This document shows positions 1 through 8,879 of a DNA stretch of 40,608 nt, piece by piece. The stretch covers positions 1-40,608 of the forward strand of contig NZ_JBNQGD010000227.1 of NCBI RefSeq assembly GCF_050436765.1, given 5' to 3'. The DNA is from Arachidicoccus sp050436765 (lineage in GTDB: Bacteria; Bacteroidota; Bacteroidia; Chitinophagales; Chitinophagaceae). Position 1 is the first letter of the stretch, and each line of letters begins with the position of its first letter. The position numbers and the translations under genes are program-made. A model generated the notes under the pieces. The model searched no databases. It was not told the DNA's origin and saw nothing but the letters and a program-made list of their open reading frames with translations.

Positions 1-1
1 C

Positions 2-706
2 ATTATTACTTCACAACTGAATACAAAAGTGCTGCAATATTATAAGCATTTATATTTCGAAGGCGGACTGCAATACAAAATTCCACTTAGCTCTAAATGG
101 CAACTTTCTTTTGGTGCAGTAGCCTCTAACAAAACTAATTTAAATAGTTCAAGATCCGTGGGTATAACTCAAGGCGACCCCAGCGTTTCTGACCCAACTG
201 TAATACTTGCAGATTCAATAACGAATACATCAACTTTCACACTCCCACTTACTTATGGAGGAGGTCTTTCACTAAAATTTGATAATAGGGTCACCTTTGC
301 TGCAGACTACAAAACACAGCGATGGAGTAATACCGTTAATAACCTTGCTAATGGCGCATATAGCCTGCAAAACAGCAATAATTATTCTGCAGGTATTGAA
401 TTTGCAAAGAATAAAACTGTCGTAATAAATAATGGTCTATATAATTACGAAAAATACTTTTTCCAGATAGGAGGTTTTTACACGCAGGAATACTTAAATA
501 TTCGTGGTCAACAAATTGATAATATTGGAGCCACATTTGGTGTCGGTGTTAATGCTATGCGCTCTTCTTTGGGCTATATGTTCAATTTTAAAGTAGGTAC
601 AAGAGGCACAAGAGCCAACAACTTAATAAATGAAAATTATTTTCAACTTGGGATAGTAGTTTCTTTCAAAGACTTGTGGAGAACGCACGAGCCGAGATAT
701 AACTAA
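2..706 (+). CDS. FadL-like outer-membrane beta-barrel protein, 3' part
   Basis: This is the C-terminal part of a beta-barrel outer-membrane protein; the reading frame is open to the left edge, so the start lies outside the window (the first in-frame start-like codon, GTG at 29, is internal). About 234 residues remain. They alternate aromatic and polar residues in short strands (for example YFFQIGGFYT, SSLGYMFNFKVG), and the end 'ENYFQLGIVVSFKDLW...RYN' resembles the last strand of Bacteroidota FadL/OMPP1-type proteins, where an aromatic residue near the C terminus is recognised by the BAM machinery. The likely role is diffusion of hydrophobic compounds across the outer membrane, but the substrate cannot be told. 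It is followed at once by a hairpin terminator, so it ends its own transcription unit. Confidence 0.6.
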   Translation: MITSQLNTKVLQYYKHLYFEGGLQYKIPLSSKWQLSFGAVASNKTNLNSSRSVGITQGDPSVSDPTVILADSITNTSTFTLPLTYGGGLSLKFDNRVTFAADYKTQRWSNTVNNLANGAYSLQNSNNYSAGIEFAKNKTVVINNGLYNYEKYFFQIGGFYTQEYLNIRGQQIDNIGATFGVGVNAMRSSLGYMFNFKVGTRGTRANNLINENYFQLGIVVSFKDLWRTHEPRYN

Positions 707-733
707 GATACGCGGACATTGCGTTGAATAAGG

Positions 734-765
734 AAAAAGGGGGATGATTTTATTCCCCTTTTTTT
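734..765 (+). terminator. Intrinsic terminator after the FadL-like gene
   Basis: An A5G4-5 arm (734-743) pairs with C4T5 (755-763), and the T-run continues to 765. The hairpin lies 28 bases after the stop codon. It also covers the upstream in-frame ATG at 744, which argues against that codon as the lysS start. Confidence 0.75.
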
Positions 766-828
766 GTGCAAGAAATTATAGTAGTGCTTTAACCGATATT
801 TGTCAAATTATAAATCATAATTCCTTAT

Positions 829-836
829 TATCTTTG
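829..836 (+). promoter_or_regulatory. Candidate -7 box for lysS (TAnnTTTG type)
   Basis: TATCTTTG matches the Bacteroidota -7 consensus TAnnTTTG and ends six bases before the lysS ATG at 843. The nearest TTTG upstream (799-802) is 26 bases away, longer than the usual 19-21, so only the -7 element is convincing. If used, transcription would begin at or next to the start codon, giving a leaderless or nearly leaderless mRNA. Confidence 0.4.
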
Positions 837-842
837 CGCACT

Positions 843-2360
843 ATGAGTCAAAATTTATCCGAACAAGAAATTATTAGAAGAGAAAAATTAAAATCTCTGC
901 AAACTGCAGGAATCGATCCTTACCCTGCTGCTTTATACCCTGTATCAGATTATTCCATCCATATTAAAAACTCTTTCTCTGAAGAGAAAAAAGACGATTT
1001 TGCGCATGTGTGCGTGGCTGGCCGAGTGATGAGCATCAACGATAAAGGCAAGGTTTTCTTTATAAAAATACAAGATAGTAAAGGTATTATACAACTATAT
1101 GTAAAGCGTGATGAAATATGTCCAGGTGAGGATAACACCTTTTGGAGCCTGGTAGTAAAGGGATTAGATCTAGGTGATTTTATCGGCGTTACCGGGTTTG
1201 TATTTATTACCCGCACAGGCGAAACATCTATACATGCGCAAACCCTTACACTACTTTCAAAATCATTAAAACCTTTACCTGTTGTAAAACGCGACGAAGA
1301 AGGTCATGTATTTGATGCCGTTTCCGATCCTGAGTTTCGCTATCGTCAACGCTATGCTGACTTAGTTATTAATCCTGAGGTAAAAGATACCTTTGTAAAA
1401 CGCACCAAAATAATCAATACCATTCGCGAATTTTTGAATGGAAATGGAGCTTTAGAAGTAGATACACCTGTTTTGCAAGCCATTCCCGGTGGAGCAGCTG
1501 CTAGACCATTCATTACCCATCATAATGCGCTGGATACTCCTTTTTATCTGAGAATTGCTAATGAACTTTACCTGAAAAGGTTAATTGTGGGCGGTTTTGA
1601 CTGGGTATATGAATTCAGCCGCAACTTCCGCAACGAAGGAATGGATAGAACACATAATCCAGAATTTACCGTTTTGGAATGGTACACCGCTTACAAAGAT
1701 TATTTTTGGATGATGGAAACCACCGAGCAACTTTTAGAAAAACTAGCTTTAGCCATACATGGCACAACCGATGTTCCTGTCGGTGAAAAAATTATCAACT
1801 TTAAGGCACCGTTTAAACGTATATCCATTTTGGATGCCATTAAAGAAAATACAGGCATTGATGTAAGCAGCAAAGATGAAGCAGGTCTGCGTGAAGTCTG
1901 CAAACAATTAAATCTGGATGTACCGCCCAATATTGGTAAAGGGAAACTGATAGACGAAATTTTTGGTGAGACATCGGAACATACATATAGTCAGCCAACT
2001 TTTATTATTGACTATCCGATAGAGATGTCACCGCTTACCAAAAAACATCGTGAAAAAGAAGATTTAGTAGAACGTTTTGAATTGATGATAAATGGCAAAG
2101 AAATTGCCAACGCCTATAGCGAATTGAACGATCCGATTGATCAACGCGAACGTTTTGAAGAACAATCAAAATTGATGGAGCGTGGCGATGATGAAGCCAT
2201 GTTTATCGACCAGGATTTTTTACGTTCCTTAGAATATGGTATGCCACCTACAAGTGGTATTGGCATCGGCATTGATCGTTTGGTAATGCTTTTAACCAAC
2301 CAGCAATCTATTCAAGATGTTTTACTGTTTCCGCAAATGCGTCCTGAAAAAATGGATTAA
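843..2360 (+). CDS. lysS: Lysyl-tRNA synthetase (class II)
   Basis: The product (505 aa) charges tRNA-Lys with lysine in the cytoplasm. It has an N-terminal OB-fold anticodon-binding domain (roughly residues 60-165) and a class II catalytic domain. Visible class II signatures are motif 2 (RNFRNEGMDRTHNPEFTVLE) and motif 3 (GIGIGIDRLVMLL) near the C terminus; the length agrees with bacterial LysS. The frame is open back to ATG 744, but that codon sits in the preceding terminator hairpin and would add 33 residues that do not look like LysS. The start at 843 gives MSQNLSEQEIIRREKL, the usual Bacteroidota N terminus. The gene stands alone between two terminators, with a -7-like box directly before it. 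Confidence 0.97.
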   Translation: MSQNLSEQEIIRREKLKSLQTAGIDPYPAALYPVSDYSIHIKNSFSEEKKDDFAHVCVAGRVMSINDKGKVFFIKIQDSKGIIQLYVKRDEICPGEDNTFWSLVVKGLDLGDFIGVTGFVFITRTGETSIHAQTLTLLSKSLKPLPVVKRDEEGHVFDAVSDPEFRYRQRYADLVINPEVKDTFVKRTKIINTIREFLNGNGALEVDTPVLQAIPGGAAARPFITHHNALDTPFYLRIANELYLKRLIVGGFDWVYEFSRNFRNEGMDRTHNPEFTVLEWYTAYKDYFWMMETTEQLLEKLALAIHGTTDVPVGEKIINFKAPFKRISILDAIKENTGIDVSSKDEAGLREVCKQLNLDVPPNIGKGKLIDEIFGETSEHTYSQPTFIIDYPIEMSPLTKKHREKEDLVERFELMINGKEIANAYSELNDPIDQRERFEEQSKLMERGDDEAMFIDQDFLRSLEYGMPPTSGIGIGIDRLVMLLTNQQSIQDVLLFPQMRPEKMD

Positions 2361-2371
2361 TGTACAGCCAT

Positions 2372-2414
2372 GAAAATAAAAGAAGGGGTTCAATGAACCT
2401 CTTCTTTTATTTTC
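2372..2414. terminator. Bidirectional terminator between lysS and the DUF6600-like gene
   Basis: A stem of about 20 base pairs with one G-U pair (2372-2391 with 2395-2414) closes on a three-base loop. The outer arms are A/T-rich, so each strand ends in a T-rich stretch. It serves the convergent genes lysS (+) and 2477-3676 (-). Confidence 0.85.
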
Positions 2415-2476
2415 TAACAGTCATCTTTGTTTTCCAATTGTAAAACTATAGACGAACACCTAAACCCTCCATTTTG

Positions 2477-3676
2477 TTATCTCTTTGCACGTTCAACTCT
2501 ATGTGTTTCACTTCTCGTGTTGCTTCTACTTGAGCTTCTGGAAGAAGAAGCTTTTTCGCGTGTAGGTGGTGTATATCTTTTTACAGGTGCAGAGCGTTGT
2601 ACAGGTACCGAACGTTGTACAGGTTTAGTCTGTTGCTCTGGCCTAACAGGTACTGTCCTTTTAACGAGTGGCGTCTGGCGTTGTGTTGAAGATTGTCTAT
2701 TTTGTTGTACAGAAGATTTTTGGGGAGCAGTACTTCTTTGAGGAGCAGTACGCTGTACTCGTTGTTGATTCGGCACTACAGTCCTTGATGGAGTCGTACT
2801 TTTTTTAGCAGGCGCTGCAGATCTTGTTGAAGTTCCTCCTCTCACGGTCGGATTATACATGTGTAGCTCGTTATTTCTAACACCGGTCGTCCTAGCATTT
2901 CTTGTATTCACAATTCTAATAGGTCGAATGGTTCGTCCGGAACTTCTTTCCACGTCTCTGACCTGAGGGCCACGTGCATAACGTTGATTGTGCGCATTAC
3001 CATAATTATTTATGATGGTAGTGTGTCTGATATAAGTAACATTTCTTGAACGGGAATAATAATAATTATTGATATTGTGGTATCCCATATATCTCCTCGG
3101 CATAAATGTCCAATAGTTCGTCGGAAACAAGCCTATAGAAATATTAACACCGAAACTCATGCCCGGACCAAGTGGCGCCCATCCATATACATCCGCACCT
3201 GTACTCCAACCTACCCAAGCAGGTCCCCAAGTATAACCTGGTACCCAATACCACCCGTAACTATTGCTATACCCCCAACGACCATAATGGAAAGGAGCCC
3301 AACCCCAACTGTAATTAGAAACCCAAGTCCAACCATAAGATGTATATGCCCAATATCCATTTGAAGAATAAGGTTGAAAATTAGCAACATCTGCCACCCA
3401 AACCTGTCCATATTGAGCGCTATTTATCCAATGCCCGTAAGGTGCTAACTGATTATAAAAATCGTTGAATGTAATTTGCGGTTCTCCTTGTTGTTGCGCG
3501 AACTGGTTATCATCTTGATTATTATCCTGATTGTAATCATAGTTATTATCATTATAACCGTTATCGTAATCATAGCCATTTCCATAGTCCGATTGCGCAT
3601 AAATTACAGATGTACAACCTATTGACAATATCGCAACAGCGAAAAGGCTTGTAATTGTTCTGAAATATTTTTTCAT
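2477..3676 (-). CDS. Secreted aromatic-rich DUF6600-like protein with basic low-complexity tail
   Basis: A 399-aa exported protein. Residues 1-28 form a signal peptide; a cysteine at about residue 21 leaves a lipoprotein open, but cleavage after IYA is equally plausible. Residues 30-67 are Asp/Asn/Tyr/Gln-rich. Residues 75-175 carry repeated Trp/Tyr/Gly patterns (YGHWI, YGWTWVSNYSWGWAPFHYGRW, WVPGYTWGPAWVGW, YGWAPLGPG), the hallmark of the DUF6600 family of FecR-associated and envelope proteins. The last 140 residues are a Ser/Thr/Pro/Gln/Arg tail with repeats such as PVQRS and TAPQ, strongly positive, perhaps binding surface polyanions or cell wall (inference). The function is unknown. It lies alone on the minus strand between a shared terminator and kdsB. 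Confidence 0.7.
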   Translation of the reverse strand: MKKYFRTITSLFAVAILSIGCTSVIYAQSDYGNGYDYDNGYNDNNYDYNQDNNQDDNQFAQQQGEPQITFNDFYNQLAPYGHWINSAQYGQVWVADVANFQPYSSNGYWAYTSYGWTWVSNYSWGWAPFHYGRWGYSNSYGWYWVPGYTWGPAWVGWSTGADVYGWAPLGPGMSFGVNISIGLFPTNYWTFMPRRYMGYHNINNYYYSRSRNVTYIRHTTIINNYGNAHNQRYARGPQVRDVERSSGRTIRPIRIVNTRNARTTGVRNNELHMYNPTVRGGTSTRSAAPAKKSTTPSRTVVPNQQRVQRTAPQRSTAPQKSSVQQNRQSSTQRQTPLVKRTVPVRPEQQTKPVQRSVPVQRSAPVKRYTPPTREKASSSRSSSRSNTRSETHRVERAKR

Positions 3677-3780
3677 GGCTTTCTATTTAATTTTACCAAA
3701 TTAGATCAAGGCAAATTCAGTGCCTATCTACCTCTAGGACTATATTTTATGAAAAAAGGTTTAAAGGCAGTATTGTTAAA

Positions 3781-4503
3781 TTACCCGCCTAATGCAATAG
3801 AGGCACGCTCCAAATCCTCAGGAGTGTCTATTTCTACGCCTATGCCACTTACCACAATCATCCTTAACGGAACACCATTTTCTAAATAACGCAGGCATTC
3901 AATTTTTTCTATTATCTCTAAAGGGGTCATCTCCCATTTGGTAAACCTTATCAATGCCTCTTTGCGAAACGCATATACCCCAATATGTTCGTAATAAGTA
4001 ACAACCGTCTCTTTATTGCGAGGATAAGGAATTACGGAGCGGCTAAATAATAAGGAATTCATATTTTTATCAACCACTACTTTCACATAATTATAATCTT
4101 CAATATATTTTTGTTCGGTCAAAATTTGCATCATGCTCGCCACCTGTACAGTTTCGTCTTTAAACACGTTAATTATTTCTTCTAAAGCCGGTTTATTTAC
4201 AAAGGGGGTATCTCCTTGTATATTTATAATAATGTCCACCTCCATTTCCCTCGCGACTTCCGCTATTCTATCACTACCGCTTTCATGATTGCCTTTTGTA
4301 ATAATAGCATTACCGCCGTTCTGCGTGATCTCATTAAAAATAATTTCACTATCGGTGGCGACGATCACTTCGTCAAAAAGGTTCGTCCCTACCGTATTTT
4401 CATAAGTATGCCTGATGATTGGTTTACCCTGTAACATTTGCATCAACTTTGCGGGAAACCTTGTGGCGGCATACCTTGCCGGAATAATCGCTATTATTTT
4501 CAT
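3781..4503 (-). CDS. kdsB: 3-deoxy-manno-octulosonate cytidylyltransferase
   Basis: The 240-aa enzyme activates KDO with CTP to CMP-KDO, the donor for the inner core of lipopolysaccharide. The N terminus has the nucleotide-binding loop IIAIIPARYAATRFPAK; the mid-region carries NIQGDTPFV, the Mg/CTP-binding QGD motif, and the C-terminal EIDTPEDLERA is typical of KdsB. Length is normal (about 245-250). It lies 22 bases after mtgA on the same strand and is probably co-transcribed with it. kdsC (23.8 kb) and lpxK (31.4 kb) in the same window supply other steps of the pathway. Confidence 0.96.
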   Translation of the reverse strand: MKIIAIIPARYAATRFPAKLMQMLQGKPIIRHTYENTVGTNLFDEVIVATDSEIIFNEITQNGGNAIITKGNHESGSDRIAEVAREMEVDIIINIQGDTPFVNKPALEEIINVFKDETVQVASMMQILTEQKYIEDYNYVKVVVDKNMNSLLFSRSVIPYPRNKETVVTYYEHIGVYAFRKEALIRFTKWEMTPLEIIEKIECLRYLENGVPLRMIVVSGIGVEIDTPEDLERASIALGG

Positions 4504-4525
4504 AAAAATTATTTAGACTATTAAT

Positions 4526-5215
4526 TTAGTTAATTATTTTCTGAATATCCACATCAGATTGAATATTATTCATTTGGCGTAAGATCCAACTGGACTTCCA
4601 ATGCACAAAACGGCTCTCAGGAACCACTTTAAAAACTTTTGGGTTTGGTAAACACGCAATAATCATTGCGGCCTCTCTACGCGTCAAATGCTTAGCGGAA
4701 TGATGAAAATATTGTTGTGAAGCAGCTTCAATTCCATAAATGCCTTTGCCCATCTCAATGGTATTTAGATAAATACAAAGTATTCTTTTCTTACCCCAGA
4801 ACCATTCTATCATTTTAGTATAAAAGAACTCAGGCACTTTTCTCACATACTTCATTATTCCTTCTCCCTGCCAAAGAAAAACATTCTTTGCGGTTTGCTG
4901 ACTAATAGTGCTTGCGGCAGCCCCACGTACTCTATTTCTATGCTTAGTATCCAAACTTTTTTCAATTGCATTCCAATCGAATCCTCCATGTTCGGGGAAC
5001 AATTGATCCTCTCCAGCAATAGCTGCTAGCTTTGCGTTTGGTGAAATCTCATCCCAGGAAACATAATCTCTCTTCAACCCATTTCCTGTCAATAAACTAC
5101 CTAATTGAGTAATAGTAATGGGGGGCATTACCCACCGGCAAACGATTGTGTAGGCAACAGAAATAAGCAGTAAAACAAATACTATTTTAAAAAACTTGCG
5201 TATAATTTTTTTCAC
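4526..5215 (-). CDS. mtgA: Monofunctional peptidoglycan transglycosylase
   Basis: A membrane-anchored GT51 glycosyltransferase (229 aa) that polymerises lipid II into glycan strands without a transpeptidase domain. A single membrane helix spans about residues 8-28. The GT51 motifs are in order: GEDQLFPEHGGFDW (catalytic Glu), GAAASTISQQTAKNVFLW and KKRILCIYLNTIEMGKGIYGIEAAS. The start codon is GTG at 5215-5213; no better ATG lies upstream in frame. It is immediately upstream of kdsB, linking two cell-envelope functions in one small operon. Confidence 0.95.
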   Translation of the reverse strand: MKKIIRKFFKIVFVLLLISVAYTIVCRWVMPPITITQLGSLLTGNGLKRDYVSWDEISPNAKLAAIAGEDQLFPEHGGFDWNAIEKSLDTKHRNRVRGAAASTISQQTAKNVFLWQGEGIMKYVRKVPEFFYTKMIEWFWGKKRILCIYLNTIEMGKGIYGIEAASQQYFHHSAKHLTRREAAMIIACLPNPKVFKVVPESRFVHWKSSWILRQMNNIQSDVDIQKIIN

Positions 5216-5274
5216 CGGGCAAAGATAGAGGCAATTCGTTAATTTGAGAATTAGATAATTTAACGATCTAAAAA

Positions 5275-6165
5275 CTATTCTTCCTTTTCATTTAGCATAA
5301 GGACTTTCCAAGCGTCTAATACTTTACCTTGTTCTAAAAGTTTATGGGCAAGATTGTGTAAGTCTTCTGCAATATTTTCGTTTTTTTCTAAAATAATTTT
5401 TACCTCCGGAAACAGTCTGACTTGCACCAAATCCTCCGCTTCGGGCAGATGTTCTATATTGCCCAACATACCCAAATCGTTGCCAGTTAATATTTTTGAA
5501 TGCCTCACAGACGGCGGCAATACGTCAATTCCAATTCCCAGCGTACGTAAGGGCTTTGGTACCTTAAATAAATTATCTTTTGTAACACGACAATACCAGT
5601 CACCGCCAAGTCGCGCCACCAGATCTATTTTTGCCTGATCTATTTTACCCTCTTCATCTAATATTTCTTCTCGAATATGAATACGCTTTATTTCTGCTAA
5701 AATTAAATTCCCAGCTCCCGCGTTTTCACCTAAAGTAATTACATCATTTATCACACACTCCAACTGAACCGGAGCCTCTGCTACCCGGGGTGGCTTAATC
5801 AAATCAGATTTCAACATAGTAAAACCAGCTTTTTCAAATTCATTCACACCTTTTGCATATTCCGTACTGGCCAAACTCGTTTGTTGCACCATCTGAAAAT
5901 TGACAATATTTATCACACATTCTTTTACTTCCAATATATTTTCCAATGTATGTTTCGTTGTATTATCCCGCACACGACGCGCGGGGGAAAACACACACAG
6001 CGGCGGGTTGGTACTGAACATATTGAAAAAACTAAATGGACTTAGATTGATAATTCCATCTTTATCGATGGTAGAGGCAAAGCATATCGGCCTTGGCGCA
6101 ATGGCATATTGCAGATAATTCTGCATTTGCGCAGGACTAAGATTTTGTGTATCGAGTGTGAGCAT
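5275..6165 (-). CDS. Flavin reductase family protein (FMN-binding split barrel)
   Basis: A 296-aa cytoplasmic protein of the flavin-reductase-like FMN-binding family. The N-terminal 200 residues have the family pattern 'YAIAPRPICFASTIDKDG..NLSPFSFFNMFSTNPPLCVFSPARR' for FMN contact, then a conserved split-barrel core (CVINIVN, LECVINDVI, GAGNLILAEIKRIHI). The remaining 90 residues are a helical extension also found in Bacteroidota homologues. It may supply reduced flavin or act as an oxidoreductase on an unknown substrate. It follows the fumarylacetoacetate hydrolase gene by 119 bases on the same strand, so a link to aromatic degradation is possible but unproven. Confidence 0.85.
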   Translation of the reverse strand: MLTLDTQNLSPAQMQNYLQYAIAPRPICFASTIDKDGIINLSPFSFFNMFSTNPPLCVFSPARRVRDNTTKHTLENILEVKECVINIVNFQMVQQTSLASTEYAKGVNEFEKAGFTMLKSDLIKPPRVAEAPVQLECVINDVITLGENAGAGNLILAEIKRIHIREEILDEEGKIDQAKIDLVARLGGDWYCRVTKDNLFKVPKPLRTLGIGIDVLPPSVRHSKILTGNDLGMLGNIEHLPEAEDLVQVRLFPEVKIILEKNENIAEDLHNLAHKLLEQGKVLDAWKVLMLNEKEE

Positions 6166-6284
6166 GAAGGGATTTGCAATTTATAATTTAAGCAGTATGA
6201 TCTCTATAGAATGTAATATCTATGATTTTTAAGATTTGTATTAATATTTCGGCACCTCGGCTTTTATATTTTCATCTTTGCTGA

Positions 6285-7280
6285 CTACTTTTTCTTCAAA
6301 TTCAGAATCGATAATTCCGAATTTTCTTTTCTTATTACATTTGTTAAAACACCTAGGCCAGTTATTTCCATTTCTATACTATCGTTGGGTTGTAGCCATT
6401 GCGCTTGGTAATTGGGATTATTGAATAGCCCCGTTCCATTCAGTTCTAAAAAGCAACCGGTACCTACCGTTCCTGAACCAATCACGTCACCAGGTAAAAT
6501 ATTTACACCATAAGCACATCGTTCAATTATTTCTGCAAAAGTCCAATCCATATCTTTTACGTTACCAAGGGAAACCTGCACACCATTTACTTTACAGCTC
6601 ATTTGCAAATCATAATTATTACCTGTATGATTTTCCTTTGCAGGCACTTTATATTTTTCCAATTCATCGGGCGTAACCAACCAGGGTCCAATGACAGTAG
6701 AAAAATCTTTTCCCTTTGCCGGACCGAGGTTCAATTTCATTTCTTCCATTTGCAAAAGGCGTGCGCTCATGTCATTCATAATCGTAAATCCTGCGATATA
6801 TTCATCTGCATCTTTGGCCATTATATTTCTCCCTTTTTTACCAATGACTACCGCTATTTCCAATTCGAAATCAAGTTTTTGAAAATGATCCGGCATACAT
6901 TTTATTTCACCAGGACCTTGTATAGCATTATGATTGGTAAAATAAAAAATCGGGTATTGATCAAACTCCGGAATCATTTCCACTTTACGGTTTCTGCGGG
7001 CGGCAGCAACATGCTGCCGAAAAGCGTAACCGTCCCTACATGAACTTGGATGCGGAACAGGTGCAATTAATTCATAAAAAACTTCTTCTTTAAAGTTTTC
7101 GCCTGACAATATTTTTTCTTCCACTATATGCGCACGTTTCATCATCGGTGCTTCCCCTAATAAAAACGCACGCATATTATCGGGAATATTTTTGTCGCAA
7201 GTATTAAGGTTATAAATATGACCTTTTACATATATGCCAAGGTGCTCAATGTTTTCAGTTTGGTAGGATACTAATTTCAT
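6285..7280 (-). CDS. Fumarylacetoacetate hydrolase family protein, probable fumarylacetoacetase
   Basis: The 331-aa protein belongs to the FAH superfamily, which cleaves C-C bonds in beta-diketones with a bound Mg/Ca ion. The metal-binding pattern is visible: DFELEIAVVIG (E-x-E), FTIMNDMSARLLQMEEM, and GKDFSTVIGPWLVTPDEL; the C-terminal GDVIGSGTVGTGCFLEL is the usual barrel end. It is shorter than animal fumarylacetoacetases (about 420 aa) but of the size found in Bacteroidota homogentisate clusters. It lies divergent from hmgA and hppD, so the best inference is that it performs the last step of tyrosine breakdown, giving fumarate and acetoacetate. No maleylacetoacetate isomerase gene is seen in the window. 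Confidence 0.88.
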   Translation of the reverse strand: MKLVSYQTENIEHLGIYVKGHIYNLNTCDKNIPDNMRAFLLGEAPMMKRAHIVEEKILSGENFKEEVFYELIAPVPHPSSCRDGYAFRQHVAAARRNRKVEMIPEFDQYPIFYFTNHNAIQGPGEIKCMPDHFQKLDFELEIAVVIGKKGRNIMAKDADEYIAGFTIMNDMSARLLQMEEMKLNLGPAKGKDFSTVIGPWLVTPDELEKYKVPAKENHTGNNYDLQMSCKVNGVQVSLGNVKDMDWTFAEIIERCAYGVNILPGDVIGSGTVGTGCFLELNGTGLFNNPNYQAQWLQPNDSIEMEITGLGVLTNVIRKENSELSILNLKKK

Positions 7281-7646
7281 AGTTTATTTTTATTTGTGTA
7301 AGTTTAAAATATTGAAAAGTTAGAAAGTTGGCTTTCTATTACATTGTTGTAAAGTTGAAGGTATAATTTCTAAATATTTCCACAAAGCTAACAACTGTTT
7401 ATAAAACTTTTGTAATTTCGGCCGCATTAATTGTTGTTCACAAGAAGAACGATTAACTTAGTACCGAAATGCGAATAAAAATCTTATATACATTCTTTTC
7501 TACTATAGAGAAACAAGCCAGCTACAAACATCAGCTTGTTGCCGCACTTGTGTTTGCACAATATTAAGCAGATTGTTCCACTTCACTTGCAATAATAAAA
7601 ATCCTTCCCTGGACTTTCTACTTTTCATTTTTTCAACTCAACAGCT
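7281..7646. other. Divergent intergenic region between the FAH gene and hmgA
   Basis: This 366-base region should hold promoters for both directions. On the minus strand, TAGCTTTG (7390-7383) matches the -7 box for the FAH gene, without a clear -33 partner. On the plus strand there is a 32-codon ORF (7469-7567) that contains three Phe and three Tyr codons and spans a 7-bp inverted repeat, AACAAGC/GCTTGTT (7512-7518 with 7534-7540). It could be a leader peptide for hmgA, but AT-rich DNA gives such codons easily. No terminator-like T-run follows the hairpin. Confidence 0.3.
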
Positions 7647-8804
7647 ATGTCTTTTTATCACAAAGCAGGCAAAATTCCACATAAGCGCCACACACAATTT
7701 CGCAAACCAGATGGCGAACTCTATGCCGAAGAATTAGTTTCTACTGAGGGCTTTTCCAGTGTTTATTCCCTGGTATATCACACGCATCCTCCTACAATTG
7801 TAAAAAAGCTGGGTGAACCTTTTGATGTACAGCCGAGAATCGCTCGTGAAAAGCACCTGAAACATACAAGTCTACTAGGTTTCAATATTTCACCGGAAGA
7901 TGATTATTTGCAAAGCCGCAAACCCGTTTTAGTCAATGATGACCTACACATCGTTTTGGCTGCACCTAAGAAGTCCATGACCGAGTATTTTTTCAAAAAT
8001 AGTCAAGCCGATGAAATGATTTTTATTCACAAAGGCTCCGGGGTTTTAAAATCAGGTTTTGGTGATTTGAAATTTTCTTATGGTGATTATTTAATGATTC
8101 CGCGCGGGACTATTTATCAAATAAGTTTTGATAGTGAAGACAATAGGTTGTTTATTGTAGAAAGTTTTAGCCCGCTCCGCATTCCTAAAAAATATCTAAA
8201 TCCAGCAGGGCAGTTAATGGAACATTCACCTTACTGTGAACGTGACATTCGCGTGCCAGAAAACCTACAAACAAAAGATGAATATGGCGATTTTAAAATA
8301 TTGATAAAAAAACAAGGTTTAATTTATCCATACATTTATGGCACACATCCTTTCGATTATATCGGTTGGGACGGGTATCATTATCCCTGGGCGCTGTCTA
8401 TCCACGATTTTGAGCCCATTACAGGCAGGCTGCACCAACCGCCACCCGTCCATCAAACTTTTGAAGGACATAACTTTGTTGTTTGTTCCTTTGTGCCTAG
8501 AAAATTTGACTATCATCCGTTATCCATCCCAGCACCATACAATCACTCAAACATAGACAGTGATGAGGTTTTGTATTATGTAGATGGAGATTTTATGAGC
8601 AGAAAAAGTGTGGTAAAAGGGCAAATAACTTTGCATCCCGGCGGCATCCCACATGGACCACAACCGGGCACGGTAGAAAAATCCATCGGCAAAGAAGCGA
8701 CGGATGAATTAGCCGTAATGATCGATCCTTTCAGGCCGTTAAAAATTACGGAGGAGGCCTTGAAAATTGAGGATGAGAATTATTTTAAAAGCTGGCAAGG
8801 CTGA
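7647..8804 (+). CDS. hmgA: Homogentisate 1,2-dioxygenase
   Basis: A 385-aa iron-dependent cupin dioxygenase that opens the homogentisate ring to maleylacetoacetate. The protein starts with the Bacteroidota-type pattern 'YHKAGKIPHKRHTQFRKPDG'. The C-terminal cupin holds the likely iron ligands: His300 in PAPYNHSN, Asp306/Glu307 in DSDEVLYYVDG, and His336 in GGIPHGPQPG, with spacing close to the characterised HGD ligands. Length is shorter than the human enzyme (445) but usual for this clade. It is followed by the leader ORF and attenuator-like structure that precede hppD, so its transcript may read into hppD conditionally. Confidence 0.95.
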   Translation: MSFYHKAGKIPHKRHTQFRKPDGELYAEELVSTEGFSSVYSLVYHTHPPTIVKKLGEPFDVQPRIAREKHLKHTSLLGFNISPEDDYLQSRKPVLVNDDLHIVLAAPKKSMTEYFFKNSQADEMIFIHKGSGVLKSGFGDLKFSYGDYLMIPRGTIYQISFDSEDNRLFIVESFSPLRIPKKYLNPAGQLMEHSPYCERDIRVPENLQTKDEYGDFKILIKKQGLIYPYIYGTHPFDYIGWDGYHYPWALSIHDFEPITGRLHQPPPVHQTFEGHNFVVCSFVPRKFDYHPLSIPAPYNHSNIDSDEVLYYVDGDFMSRKSVVKGQITLHPGGIPHGPQPGTVEKSIGKEATDELAVMIDPFRPLKITEEALKIEDENYFKSWQG

Positions 8805-8879
8805 TTTGGTAATTTTACTATTGGCAATCGATCAATAGTAACTTCATTTTCTAAACATATTAACTATCTATAATAAACA

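Noticed and set aside
744..842. N-terminal extension of LysS from ATG 744
   Set aside because: The codon lies inside the preceding terminator, the added 33 residues are Cys- and Phe-rich and unlike LysS, and 843 gives the normal N terminus.
2427..2741. 104-codon plus-strand ORF opposite the DUF6600-like tail
   Set aside because: It overlaps the repetitive tail of a clear gene; its Cys/Thr-rich repeats mirror the antisense repeats, and it begins within the convergent terminator zone.
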